A DNA stretch of 64,000 bases from Streptomyces curacoi. GTDB taxonomy: Bacteria; Actinomycetota; Actinomycetes; Streptomycetales; Streptomycetaceae. The notes beneath the pieces are model-generated. The model saw only the letters and a list, made by a program, of their open reading frames with translations, ran no database searches and had not been told where the DNA came from. The position numbers and the translations under genes were made by a program. Shown piece by piece: positions 8,529 through 16,538 of this stretch. The stretch's first letter is position 1. The number at the start of each line of letters is the position of its first letter. The stretch spans positions 518,129 to 582,128 of the forward strand of contig NZ_KQ947988.1 of the NCBI RefSeq assembly GCF_001513975.1, written 5' to 3'.

Positions 8529-9086
8529 TCACGCCTCCTTGAACGGGAAGCCGAGGTGACGGAGAAGAGCACGGCCCTCTTCGTCGTTGGTCGCCGTGGT
8601 GACCACGGTGATGTCCATACCCCGGACACGGTCGATCTTGTCCTGGTCGATCTCGTGGAACATGACCTGCTCCGTGAGACCGAAGGTGTAGTTGCCACGG
8701 CCGTCGAACTGCTTGGGGGACAGACCACGGAAGTCGCGGATGCGCGGCAGCGCGAGCGACAGGGTGCGGTCCAGGAACTCCCACATGCGGTCGCCACGGA
8801 GCGTGACGTGGGCACCGATCGGCTGACCCTCACGCAGCTTGAACTGCGCGATGGACTTGCGGGCCTTGGTGACGGCCGGCTTCTGACCGGTGATGGTGGT
8901 CAGGTCGCGGATCGCGCCCTCGATCAGCTTCGAGTCACGGGCGGCGTCGCCGACACCCATGTTGACCACGATCTTGACGAGGCCGGGGATCTGCATGACG
9001 TTCTCGTACGAGAACTGCTCACGCAGCTTGCCCTGGATCTCCTCGCGGTACTTCTGCTTCAGACGCGGAGTGGTGGTGGTAGCCAT
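8529..9086 (-). CDS. rplE: 50S ribosomal protein L5
   Basis: 5S rRNA- and P-site tRNA-contacting protein of 185 residues. Family segments include IPGLVKIVVNMGVGDA and GLTEQVMFHEIDQDKIDRVR. The start codon overlaps the rplX stop by one base. Confidence 0.98.
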   Translation of the reverse strand: MATTTTPRLKQKYREEIQGKLREQFSYENVMQIPGLVKIVVNMGVGDAARDSKLIEGAIRDLTTITGQKPAVTKARKSIAQFKLREGQPIGAHVTLRGDRMWEFLDRTLSLALPRIRDFRGLSPKQFDGRGNYTFGLTEQVMFHEIDQDKIDRVRGMDITVVTTATNDEEGRALLRHLGFPFKEA

Positions 9087-9409
9087 CAGATGTCCTCACC
9101 CGTCCGCTTGGCAACGCGGATCTTGTTGCCCTCTTCGTCGAAGCGGTAGCCGACACGCGTGACGACCTTGTTGCCGTCCTTCTCAACGACCAGCTGGACG
9201 TTGGAGACGTGGATCGGCGCCTCGGTCGTGACGATGCCGCCGGCCTGCGAACCCTTGGCGGTCGGGCCGGCCTTGGTGTGCTTCTTGACCCGGTTGACAC
9301 CCTCGACCAGGACACGCTCGTCGCGCGGGTAAGCGGCAATGACCTTGCCCTGCTTGCCCTTGTCCTTGCCGGTGATGACCTGGACCAGGTCGCCCTTCTT
9401 GATCTTCAT
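9086..9409 (-). CDS. rplX: 50S ribosomal protein L24
   Basis: Early-assembly 23S rRNA-binding protein of 107 residues. It starts MKIKKGDLVQVITGKDKGKQ, which contains the KOW motif. It ends RVAKRTGEDI and overlaps rplE by one base. Confidence 0.98.
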   Translation of the reverse strand: MKIKKGDLVQVITGKDKGKQGKVIAAYPRDERVLVEGVNRVKKHTKAGPTAKGSQAGGIVTTEAPIHVSNVQLVVEKDGNKVVTRVGYRFDEEGNKIRVAKRTGEDI

Positions 9410-9411
9410 GC

Positions 9412-9780
9412 TTACAGCACCTCCGGCGCGAGCGAGATGATCTTCATGAACTTCTTCTCGCGCAGCTCACGGCCGACGGGGCCGAAGATACGGGTGCCGC
9501 GAGGGTCGCCGTCGTTCTTCAGAATGACGGCGGCGTTCTCGTCGAAGCGGATGTACGAGCCGTCCGGACGGCGGCGCTCCTTGACGGTGCGAACGATGAC
9601 CGCCTTGACGACGTCACCCTTCTTCACGTTGCCACCGGGGATCGCGTCCTTGACGGTGGCGACGATGACGTCACCGATGCCCGCGTAGCGGCGACCGGAG
9701 CCACCGAGCACACGGATGCAAAGGATCTCCTTCGCACCAGTGTTGTCGGCGACACGCAGTCGCGACTCCTGCTGGATCAC
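9412..9780 (-). CDS. rplN: 50S ribosomal protein L14
   Basis: Large-subunit interface protein of 122 residues starting MIQQESRLRVADNTGAKEIL, with the conserved RRPDGSYIRFDENAAVILK and TRIFGPVGRELRE segments. It is the first gene of the rplN-rplX-rplE segment, 102 bases after rpsQ. Confidence 0.98.
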   Translation of the reverse strand: MIQQESRLRVADNTGAKEILCIRVLGGSGRRYAGIGDVIVATVKDAIPGGNVKKGDVVKAVIVRTVKERRRPDGSYIRFDENAAVILKNDGDPRGTRIFGPVGRELREKKFMKIISLAPEVL

Positions 9781-9808
9781 GTCTATCTCCTGGTTGTCTG
9801 CCGGTTCC

Positions 9809-9877
9809 CGGGGCGGCTGTGCAAGTTACACACCCGCCCCGAGCCTGGCGGAACGATGCCTAGGGGGTCCCCCTAGG
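9809..9877 (-). other. two strong hairpins between rpsQ and rplN
   Basis: The 102-base gap holds a 13-bp stem with one mismatch (9809-9821 and 9829-9841) and a perfect 9-bp stem, CCTAGGGGG/CCCCCTAGG (9859-9867 and 9869-9877), with a single-base centre. They fall where the S10-type genes give way to the spc-type genes, so an attenuator or processing site is plausible. No promoter is obvious. Confidence 0.5.
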
Positions 9878-9882
9878 AGGGA

Positions 9883-10170
9883 TTACTTGGCCTTCTCGAG
9901 GATCTCGACGACGCGCCAGCGCTTCGTCGCGGACAGCGGCCGGGTCTCCATGAGGAGGACGCGGTCGCCGACGCCCGCGGCGTTCTGCTCGTCGTGCGCC
10001 TTGAGCTTGTTGGTACGGCGGATGACCTTGCCGTACAGCGCGTGCTTGACGCGGTCCTCGACGGCGACGACGACGGTCTTGTCCATCTTGTCGCTGACGA
10101 CGAGACCCTCACGGGTCTTGCGGAAGCCGCGGGCCTCTGCAGTCTGCTCAGTCACGTTGCTCTCACTCAT
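9883..10170 (-). CDS. rpsQ: 30S ribosomal protein S17
   Basis: 16S rRNA-binding OB-fold protein of 95 residues. The conserved DKTVVVAVEDRVKHALYGK and HDEQNAAGVGDRVLLMETRP segments are clear. Its start overlaps the rpmC stop by one base. Confidence 0.98.
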   Translation of the reverse strand: MSESNVTEQTAEARGFRKTREGLVVSDKMDKTVVVAVEDRVKHALYGKVIRRTNKLKAHDEQNAAGVGDRVLLMETRPLSATKRWRVVEILEKAK

Positions 10171-10394
10171 CAGGCGCTCTCCACCGTCTCGATGCCCAGC
10201 TCGCGCTCACGCATCAGGGTGTAGATCCGCGCGATGTCCTTACGGACGGCCTTCAGCCGACCGTGGTTCTCGAGCTGACCGGTCGCCGCCTGGAAGCGGA
10301 GGTTGAACAGCTCTTCCTTGGCTTCGCGGAGCTTCGCCAGAAGCTCCTCGTCACCCAGTTCGCGCAGCTCGGACGCCTTGGTACCGGCCGACAT
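10170..10394 (-). CDS. rpmC: 50S ribosomal protein L29
   Basis: A 74-residue two-helix protein at the polypeptide exit, starting MSAGTKASELRELGDEELLA. The ATG at 10392-10394 overlaps the rplP stop (TGATG). A GTG one codon upstream is possible but would only add a second Met. It ends GIETVESA. Confidence 0.96.
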   Translation of the reverse strand: MSAGTKASELRELGDEELLAKLREAKEELFNLRFQAATGQLENHGRLKAVRKDIARIYTLMRERELGIETVESA

Positions 10395-10813
10395 CACGCT
10401 TCACCTGCCTCGCGCTTGACGATCCGGCACTTCATCGGCAGCTTGTGGGCCGCACGGGTCAGCGCCTCACGGGCGATCTTTTCGTTGGGGTACGACAGCT
10501 CGAACATCACACGTCCGGGCTTGACGTTGGCGATCCACCACTCCGGAGAACCCTTACCGGAACCCATGCGGGTCTCGGCCGGCTTCTTCGTCAGCGGACG
10601 GTCCGGGTAGATGTTGATCCAGACCTTGCCACCACGCTTGATGTGACGCGTCATGGCGATACGAGCGGCCTCGATCTGACGGTTCGTCACATACGCCGGG
10701 GTGAGCGCCTGGATGCCGTACTCGCCGAACGCAATCTGAGTGCCACCCTTGGACATACCGTTGCGCTTCGGGTGGTGCTGCTTGCGGTGCTTGACCCTAC
10801 GGGGGATCAGCAT
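10394..10813 (-). CDS. rplP: 50S ribosomal protein L16
   Basis: 23S rRNA-binding protein near the A and P sites, 139 residues, starting MLIPRRVKHRKQHHPKRNGM. The segments GYGIQAL-like EYGIQALTPAYVTNRQIEAA and MGSGKGSPEWWIANVKPGR are family signatures. It overlaps rpmC by one base. Confidence 0.98.
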   Translation of the reverse strand: MLIPRRVKHRKQHHPKRNGMSKGGTQIAFGEYGIQALTPAYVTNRQIEAARIAMTRHIKRGGKVWINIYPDRPLTKKPAETRMGSGKGSPEWWIANVKPGRVMFELSYPNEKIAREALTRAAHKLPMKCRIVKREAGEA

Positions 10814-10818
10814 GTCGG

Positions 10819-11640
10819 TCAGGCCTCCGTTCCGGTGCTCTCAGCCGGAGCGGACGCGGGAGCCTCGGCCTTGGGGGCCTCGGCGCCGGCAGCCTGCTGC
10901 GGCTTGCGACCGCGCCGCTCGCCACCACGGCCACCACGGGCCGGGCGGTCGGCACCACCGCGGGCCGGGCGGTTACCCGCACGGGCCGCAGCGTTCTCGG
11001 CGCGGACCTCGGCGATGTTCTTGACGTCGCCCTTGTAGATCCAGACCTTCACACCGATGCGGCCGAAGGTCGTCTTGGCCTCGAAGAAGCCGTAGTCCAC
11101 GTTCGCGCGGAGCGTGTGCAGGGGCACACGGCCCTCGCGGTAGAACTCCGAGCGGGACATCTCGGCGCCGCCGAGGCGGCCACCGCACTGGATCTTGATG
11201 CCCTTGGCGCCGGCCTTCATGGCGGACTGCATGCTCTTGCGCATGGCCCGACGGAAGGAGACGCGGGAGGAGAGCTGCTCGGCAACGGCCTGGGCAACCA
11301 GCTGAGCGTCGGTCTCGGGATTCTTGACCTCGAGGATGTTCAGCTGGACCTGCTTGCCCGTGAGCTTCTCGAGGTCACCGCGGATGCGGTCGGCCTCGGC
11401 GCCACGGCGGCCGATGACGATGCCCGGACGCGCGGTGTGGATGTCCACGCGGACACGGTCACGGGTGCGCTCGATCTCAACCTTCGAGATACCGGCGCGC
11501 TCCATGCCGGACGTCATCATCCGACGGATGGCGACGTCTTCCTTGACGTAGTCCTTGTACAGCTTGTCGGCGTACCAACGCGACTTGAAGTCGGTCGTGA
11601 CACCGAGCCGGAACCCGTGCGGGTTTACCTTCTGGCCCAT
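10819..11640 (-). CDS. rpsC: 30S ribosomal protein S3
   Basis: Small-subunit mRNA-entry protein of 273 residues, starting MGQKVNPHGFRLGVTTDFKS, with the KH domain (IVIGRRGAEADRIRGDLEKL). Beyond the usual fold, the last 55 or so residues are Arg/Gly-rich blocks (RPARGG twice, GRGGERRGRK) followed by an Ala/Pro/Glu tail, a streptomycete-type extension. Its start overlaps the rplV stop by one base. Confidence 0.98.
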   Translation of the reverse strand: MGQKVNPHGFRLGVTTDFKSRWYADKLYKDYVKEDVAIRRMMTSGMERAGISKVEIERTRDRVRVDIHTARPGIVIGRRGAEADRIRGDLEKLTGKQVQLNILEVKNPETDAQLVAQAVAEQLSSRVSFRRAMRKSMQSAMKAGAKGIKIQCGGRLGGAEMSRSEFYREGRVPLHTLRANVDYGFFEAKTTFGRIGVKVWIYKGDVKNIAEVRAENAAARAGNRPARGGADRPARGGRGGERRGRKPQQAAGAEAPKAEAPASAPAESTGTEA

Positions 11641-11987
11641 TACCGGGTTCCTTCCTTGCTGGCGACGACCACGGTGATGTGGCTGGTCCGCTTGCGGATC
11701 CGGTAGGCACGGCCCTGGGCGCGCGGCCGGAACCGCTTCAGGGTCGGGCCCTCGTCGACGTACGCCTCGCTGATGAACAGCGAGGAGGCGTCCGTGTGGT
11801 CGTAGTTGTGCGCGGCGTTGGCGATGGCGCTGTCCAGCACCTTGCCGACCGGCACAGAGGCAGCCTGCGGAGCGAATCGCAGGACCGCCTGGGCCTCCGT
11901 GGCGTCCATGCCACGGATGAGGTCCACCACACGGCGGGCCTTCATGGGCGTGACGCGGATGTACCGCGCCTGGGCCCTGGCTTCCAT
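11640..11987 (-). CDS. rplV: 50S ribosomal protein L22
   Basis: Exit-tunnel protein of 115 residues. It contains YIRVTPMKARRVVDLIRGMD and the C-terminal PRAQGRAYRIRKRTSHITVV hairpin region that lines the tunnel. It lies between rpsS and rpsC. Confidence 0.98.
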   Translation of the reverse strand: MEARAQARYIRVTPMKARRVVDLIRGMDATEAQAVLRFAPQAASVPVGKVLDSAIANAAHNYDHTDASSLFISEAYVDEGPTLKRFRPRAQGRAYRIRKRTSHITVVVASKEGTR

Positions 11988-12030
11988 GGTTGTCCCTTCA
12001 GTTACTTACGTGTCTGAATGCGATCCGCTA

Positions 12031-12312
12031 CTAGCGGCGCTTCGACTTCCGGTCTTCCTTGACGTGACCCCGGAAGGTGCGCGTCGGCGAGAACTCGCCG
12101 AGCTTGTGGCCGACCATCGACTCGGTGACGAACACCGGGATGTGGGTCTTGCCGTTGTGCACCGCGAGCGTGTGGCCGAGCATGGCCGGCACGATCATGG
12201 AGCGACGGGACCAGGTCTTGATGACGTTCTTGGTGCCGGCTTCGTTCTGGGCTTCCACCTTCTTGATCAGGTGGTCGTCGACGAAGGGCCCCTTCTTGAG
12301 ACTGCGCGGCAT
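12031..12312 (-). CDS. rpsS: 30S ribosomal protein S19
   Basis: Head protein of the 30S subunit, 93 residues, starting MPRSLKKGPFVDDHLIKKVE with the signature HNGKTHIPVFVTESMVGHKL. It lies 12 bases after rplB in the S10 operon. Confidence 0.98.
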   Translation of the reverse strand: MPRSLKKGPFVDDHLIKKVEAQNEAGTKNVIKTWSRRSMIVPAMLGHTLAVHNGKTHIPVFVTESMVGHKLGEFSPTRTFRGHVKEDRKSKRR

Positions 12313-12324
12313 CTAAACCCGCTC

Positions 12325-13161
12325 CTAGCGCTTCTTGTTCGTCTTGCGGCGGCGGACGATGTACTTGTTGCTCGCCTTCTTGGGAGCACGAGTACGACCT
12401 TCCTTCTGACCCCACGGGGAGACCGGGTGGCGACCACCGGAGGTCTTGCCCTCACCACCACCGTGCGGGTGGTCAACCGGGTTCATCGCCACACCGCGAA
12501 CGGTCGGGCGAACGCCCAGCCAGCGCTTACGGCCGGCCTTACCCCAGTTGATGTTGCTCTGCTCGGCGTTGCCGACCTCGCCGACGGTGGCGCGGCAGCG
12601 CACGTCGACCAGGCGGATCTCACCGGAGGGCATGCGGAGGTGGGCCATCTGGCCCTCCTTCGCGAGCAGCTGCACGGAGGCACCGGCGGAGCGGGCGAAC
12701 TTGGCACCGCCACCGGGACGGAGCTCGATCGCGTGGATCGTGGTACCGACCGGGATGTTGCGCAGCGCCAGGTTGTTGCCCGGCTTGATGTCGGCCCCGG
12801 GACCGTTCTCGACGCGGTCACCCTGCTGCAGGTTGCGCGGCGCGAGGATGTAGCGCTTCTCGCCGTCCGCGTAGTGCAGCAGCGCGATGCGCGCGGTGCG
12901 GTTGGGGTCGTACTCGATGTGCGCGACCTTCGCCGGCACGCCGTCCTTGTCGTGACGACGGAAGTCGATCACGCGGTAGGCGCGCTTGTGGCCACCGCCC
13001 TGGTGGCGGACGGTCACACGACCGGAGTTGTTACGGCCACCCTTGCTGTGCAGGGGGCGGACCAACGACTTCTCCGGCGTGGACCGCGTGACCTCGACGA
13101 AGTCGGCGACGCTGGAGCCACGACGGCCCGGCGTAGTCGGCTTGTACTTGCGGATTCCCAT
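12325..13161 (-). CDS. rplB: 50S ribosomal protein L2
   Basis: Peptidyl-transferase-centre protein of 278 residues, starting MGIRKYKPTTPGRRGSSVAD. The conserved PVDHPHGGGEGKTSGG segment with the functionally important His is intact. It lies between rplW and rpsS. Confidence 0.98.
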   Translation of the reverse strand: MGIRKYKPTTPGRRGSSVADFVEVTRSTPEKSLVRPLHSKGGRNNSGRVTVRHQGGGHKRAYRVIDFRRHDKDGVPAKVAHIEYDPNRTARIALLHYADGEKRYILAPRNLQQGDRVENGPGADIKPGNNLALRNIPVGTTIHAIELRPGGGAKFARSAGASVQLLAKEGQMAHLRMPSGEIRLVDVRCRATVGEVGNAEQSNINWGKAGRKRWLGVRPTVRGVAMNPVDHPHGGGEGKTSGGRHPVSPWGQKEGRTRAPKKASNKYIVRRRKTNKKR

Positions 13162-13201
13162 TTCTCAGTCCTCGTCCGATATCGGACGATCCGGACCGCC
13201 C

Positions 13202-13621
13202 TCAGGCGGTCGGACCGCCGAAGATGTCGATACGGTCGCCCTCAGCGAGGGTCACGATCGCGCGCTTGGTGCCGGCACGCTGACCGAAACCGGTCTTGGT
13301 GCGCTTGCGCTTGCCCTGGCGGTTGATCGTGTTGACCCCGGTGACCTTGACCTCGAAGACCGTCTCGACGGCCTGCTTGATCTGGGTCTTGTTGCTGCCC
13401 GGGGCGACGACGAACGTGTACTTGTTCTCGTCGAGGAGCGCGTAGCTCTTCTCGGACACGACCGGCTTGATCAAGATGTCACGGAGGTCCGTGAACGCCT
13501 TGCTGGCCGGCGTGACGACGGTGTTCTTGCCCTCGGCGGCGTGGCGACGCGCCTTGGCGACGCGAGCCGCCTTGGCCTTCTTCGCGGCCTTCGAGGCAAT
13601 GGCGGGGTGACGGATAGCCAT
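13202..13621 (-). CDS. rplW: 50S ribosomal protein L23
   Basis: Exit-site protein that docks SRP and trigger factor. It is 139 residues with an Ala/Lys-rich N-terminal extension typical of Streptomyces, then RDILIKPVVSEKSYALLDEN and VNTINRQGKRKRTKTGFG. The start overlaps the rplD stop by one base (TGATG). Confidence 0.98.
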   Translation of the reverse strand: MAIRHPAIASKAAKKAKAARVAKARRHAAEGKNTVVTPASKAFTDLRDILIKPVVSEKSYALLDENKYTFVVAPGSNKTQIKQAVETVFEVKVTGVNTINRQGKRKRTKTGFGQRAGTKRAIVTLAEGDRIDIFGGPTA

Positions 13622-14277
13622 CAGGCCTCGCTCCCTTCGGTGTCATTGGCCTTCGGGCCCGACACGAAGGACTCGAACGCGGCCTGGGTGAAGACCACGT
13701 CGTCCGAGACGAGAACGTCGTACGTGTTCAGCTGGCCCGGCTCCAGGATGTGGACCTGGGGCAGGTTGCGGGCGGACAGCCACGCGGCTTCGTCGGCGCG
13801 CTCGACGACCAGGAGCAGGTTCTTGCGCTCGCTGATCTTGCCGAACAGGCTCTTCGCGGCCTTCGTGGAGGGGGTCTCGCCCTCGATCACGCCGGAGACG
13901 ACGTGGATGCGGTTGTTGCGGGCCCGGTCGGTGAGGGCGTGGCGCAGGGCCGCGGCCTTCATCTTCTTCGGGGTCCGCTGCGAGTAGTCACGCGGCACGG
14001 GACCGTGCACGACGCCACCACCGGCGAACTGCGGCGCGCGGGTCGAACCCTGACGGGCGCGACCGGTGCCCTTCTGGCGGTACGGCTTCTTGCCACCACC
14101 ACGGACCTCGCCACGCGTCTTGGTCTTGTGCGTGCCCTGGCGGGCAGCGGCCAGCTGTGCGACGACGACCTGGTGAAGCAGCGGAACGCTGATCTTCTCT
14201 ACGCCGAAGATCTCCGCGGGGAGCTCGACGGAACCGGCCTTCTCGCCCGCCGGCGAAAGGATGTCAACAGTGCTCAT
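13621..14277 (-). CDS. rplD: 50S ribosomal protein L4
   Basis: Tunnel protein of 218 residues. The basic loop TKTRGEVRGGGKKPYRQKGT is the family hallmark. In some bacteria L4 autoregulates the S10 operon; whether it does so here cannot be told. It lies between rplC and rplW. Confidence 0.98.
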   Translation of the reverse strand: MSTVDILSPAGEKAGSVELPAEIFGVEKISVPLLHQVVVAQLAAARQGTHKTKTRGEVRGGGKKPYRQKGTGRARQGSTRAPQFAGGGVVHGPVPRDYSQRTPKKMKAAALRHALTDRARNNRIHVVSGVIEGETPSTKAAKSLFGKISERKNLLLVVERADEAAWLSARNLPQVHILEPGQLNTYDVLVSDDVVFTQAAFESFVSGPKANDTEGSEA

Positions 14278-14285
14278 CGGTTACC

Positions 14286-14930
14286 TCAGGCCCCCTTGGC
14301 CGCGGTGCGGACCAGGACGAGGCCGCCGTTCGGACCGGGAACCGCGCCCTTGATGAGCAGCAGCCCCTTCTCCGCGTCAACGGCGTGGACGGTCAGGTTC
14401 TGGGTGGTGACCCGCTCGTTGCCCATACGACCCGCCATGCGGAGGCCCTTGAACACACGGCCCGGGGTGGCGCAGCCACCGATGGAACCGGGAGAGCGGT
14501 GCTTGCGCTGGGTACCGTGTCCGGCGCCGAGGCCACGGAAGTTGTGGCGCTTCATGACACCGGCGAAGCCCTTGCCCTTGCTCTTGCCGGTCACGTCGAC
14601 CTTCACGCCGGCCTCGAACACCTCGGCGGTGACTTCCTGGCCCAGCGTGTACTCGGAGGCGTCCGCGGTGCGGATCTCGACGAGGTGACGACGGGGGGTG
14701 ACGTCGGCCTTCGCGAAGTGGCCCTTGAGGGGCTTGTTCACCTTGCGCGGGTCGATCTCGCCGAAGGCGAGCTGGACGGACTCGTAGCCGTCGACGTCGT
14801 TGGTACGCACCTGGGTGACGACGTTGGGGCCGGCCTTGACGACGGTGACCGGAACAACACGGTTGTTCTCGTCCCACACCTGCGTCATGCCGAGCTTCTC
14901 GCCCAGGATGCCCTTGATCTGCTTAGCCAT
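14286..14930 (-). CDS. rplC: 50S ribosomal protein L3
   Basis: Early-assembly protein reaching the peptidyl-transferase centre, 214 residues, starting MAKQIKGILGEKLGMTQVWD. The internal GTQRKHRSPGSIGGCATPGR segment is conserved. It is the second gene of the S10 operon, 18 bases after rpsJ. Confidence 0.98.
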   Translation of the reverse strand: MAKQIKGILGEKLGMTQVWDENNRVVPVTVVKAGPNVVTQVRTNDVDGYESVQLAFGEIDPRKVNKPLKGHFAKADVTPRRHLVEIRTADASEYTLGQEVTAEVFEAGVKVDVTGKSKGKGFAGVMKRHNFRGLGAGHGTQRKHRSPGSIGGCATPGRVFKGLRMAGRMGNERVTTQNLTVHAVDAEKGLLLIKGAVPGPNGGLVLVRTAAKGA

Positions 14931-14948
14931 CTCTTCAGATCACCGGCC

Positions 14949-15257
14949 TCAGAGCTTGATCTCGATGTCGACACCGGCCGGGAGGTCGAGTCGCATCAGA
15001 GAGTCAACGGTCTTGGGGGTCGGGTCGAGGATGTCGATCAGGCGCTTGTGCGTGCGCATCTCGAAGTGCTCGCGCGAGTCCTTGTACTTGTGCGGCGACT
15101 TGATGACGCAGTACACGTTTTTCTCAGTGGGCAGCGGCACCGGGCCCGCGACCGACGCACCAGTGCGCGTCACCGTCTCGACGATCTTCTTCGCCGAGGA
15201 GTCGATGACCTCGTGGTCGTAGGCCTTGAGCCGGATGCGGATCTTCTGTCCCGCCAT
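14949..15257 (-). CDS. rpsJ: 30S ribosomal protein S10 (NusE)
   Basis: Small-subunit head protein and antitermination factor NusE, 102 residues, starting MAGQKIRIRLKAYDHEVIDS with the signature SPHKYKDSREHFEMRTHKRL. It is the first gene of the S10 operon, with a long leader upstream. Confidence 0.98.
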   Translation of the reverse strand: MAGQKIRIRLKAYDHEVIDSSAKKIVETVTRTGASVAGPVPLPTEKNVYCVIKSPHKYKDSREHFEMRTHKRLIDILDPTPKTVDSLMRLDLPAGVDIEIKL

Positions 15258-15637
15258 GGCTACTCAGTAGTCCTGTCTCTCTTACGCTCTGGAACCCGGC
15301 TTTCCATACCCTCTCCTCCGACCCACGCGGTCGGGCGTGTCGCGCTCCCGCTGACACAGATGCCCCTTGTTCGAACATCCCTGCGTGGGAACACGGCCCT
15401 TCCGGAACCGCAAGCCGGGAGCTGAGAGGCCCACCGGGTGCCTGGCCGGTGCCGCGCCCACGCTTCCCGAAAGATTCCCGTACGTCCGCCCCAGCGCTGC
15501 CTTACGGCAGTTAGGGCGACGAGTACTGTGGGACTCGCTTCCGGTCCTCCCGGCGGGAGGCGCGCAGCATCAACACTCGACCGAGCAACTCGGACAGTCT
15601 GCCATATGGGGCTGGGGCTCCGCCAATCGAGCCGGAG
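15258..15637 (-). other. S10 operon leader, no gene
   Basis: About 375 bases lie between the predicted S10 promoter and rpsJ. The short open frames here are not supported by codon bias. A leader of this length suggests post-initiation control, but I could not fold it and see no clear L4-binding structure. Confidence 0.4.
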
Positions 15638-15665
15638 AGAATACCCCGAGCGTGACGTAGGTCAA
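15638..15665 (-). promoter_or_regulatory. S10 operon promoter (HrdB-like)
   Basis: On the minus strand, -35 TTGACC (15660-15665) and -10 TATTCT (15638-15643) are separated by 16 bases. The predicted start is near 15,631, giving a leader of about 375 bases before rpsJ. Confidence 0.7.
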
Positions 15666-15753
15666 ACCCGGGCGACCCCCGCCACCGGCCGACCGGGTGC
15701 TCGCGGCCTGACGCGAGCGGATCAGCCTCCACTGCCGCCGGCCAGGCCCCCGC

Positions 15754-16025
15754 TCAGCCCGTGATCCGGGGGCAGCCGGCCCGCCGGGTCCGCACGGCGA
15801 CGGCATACGGCTCCTGCGGAGAACCGCGGACAGCAGCCGGGTGCGGTCCGGGCCCGCGCCTCTGGTGAACAGCAGCGTGTGGATCCCGGCGGCCTCGGCC
15901 CGGGCGGAGAGGACGACGACGCGCTGGGGCAGGACCGGCAGGTACACGTCACGTACGAGGTCGTGCCGCCGGACGATGGCCGGGGCCGGCACCGCGCCCC
16001 GCACGCCGCCGTCGACGTCACCCAC
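15754..16025 (-). pseudogene. broken small ORF, function unknown
   Basis: From a GTG at 16023-16025 about 65 codons show strong GC3 bias (for example VYLPVLPQRVVVLSARAEAAG). That signal then moves to another frame (EPYAVAVRTRRAGCPRITG) and ends at a TGA at 15754-15756. The distance between start and stop is not a multiple of three, so the gene is frameshifted or contains an assembly error. I do not recognise the family. It lies just after the cytidylyltransferase and may have been the last gene of the polysaccharide cluster. Confidence 0.4.
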
Positions 16026-16049
16026 GCCCGGTGGCCTGGATGTGGTGCC

Positions 16050-16538
16050 TCAGCTCTCTGTCGCTGTCCGGCGTGGTGCCGCGAGCTGTCCCGAGAGCGA
16101 TGTGGAAGGGTCCCGCTGGGCGAGGAGGTGGAGCGCGTCCCGGAGCAGGGTGCTTGAGGTGTGCACGGTGTAGGGGAAGTAGACGACCTCCACCCCCACC
16201 CTCGCGAACTCGGTCTCGTAGTTCGTCCAGACGTCCGTACCGAGCCAGTCGTCCCCTTTGAAGATGACGTCGAAGCCGACTTCCCTCCAGGTCTCCATCT
16301 TGTCCTCCACGGTCGCGACGAAGGTCTCGTCCACGTAGCGCACGCTGCGGACGATCTGCAGTCGCTCGGAGAGCGGTACGACGGGCGGCCTGCCCTTCAT
16401 GCGCACCACGAGCTCGTCGGAGCAGACGCCGGCGATGAGCCGGTCGCAGTGCCCGCGCGCCCGGCGCAGGATGTTCAGGTGGCCCACGTGGAAGAGGTCG
16501 AAGACCCCTGGCGCGTAGCCGAGGCGTTCCCCGGTCAA
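16050..16538 (-). CDS. glycerol-3-phosphate cytidylyltransferase-like (TagD-like)
   Basis: Nucleotidyltransferase of the cytidylyltransferase family, likely making CDP-glycerol or another CDP-polyol from CTP. It is 162 residues from TTG 16536-16538; the TTGA overlaps the stop of the preceding gene, and AAGGACG sits just upstream. The CTP-binding HVGH in GVFDLFHVGHLNILRRA and the acceptor-side segment FKGDDWLGTDVW are visible. The usual RTxGISTT motif is altered to VHTSSTLLRD. Together with the CDP-alcohol phosphotransferase at 25,239 it suggests a phospho-polyol decoration. The substrate is inferred. Confidence 0.8.
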   Translation of the reverse strand: MTGERLGYAPGVFDLFHVGHLNILRRARGHCDRLIAGVCSDELVVRMKGRPPVVPLSERLQIVRSVRYVDETFVATVEDKMETWREVGFDVIFKGDDWLGTDVWTNYETEFARVGVEVVYFPYTVHTSSTLLRDALHLLAQRDPSTSLSGQLAAPRRTATES

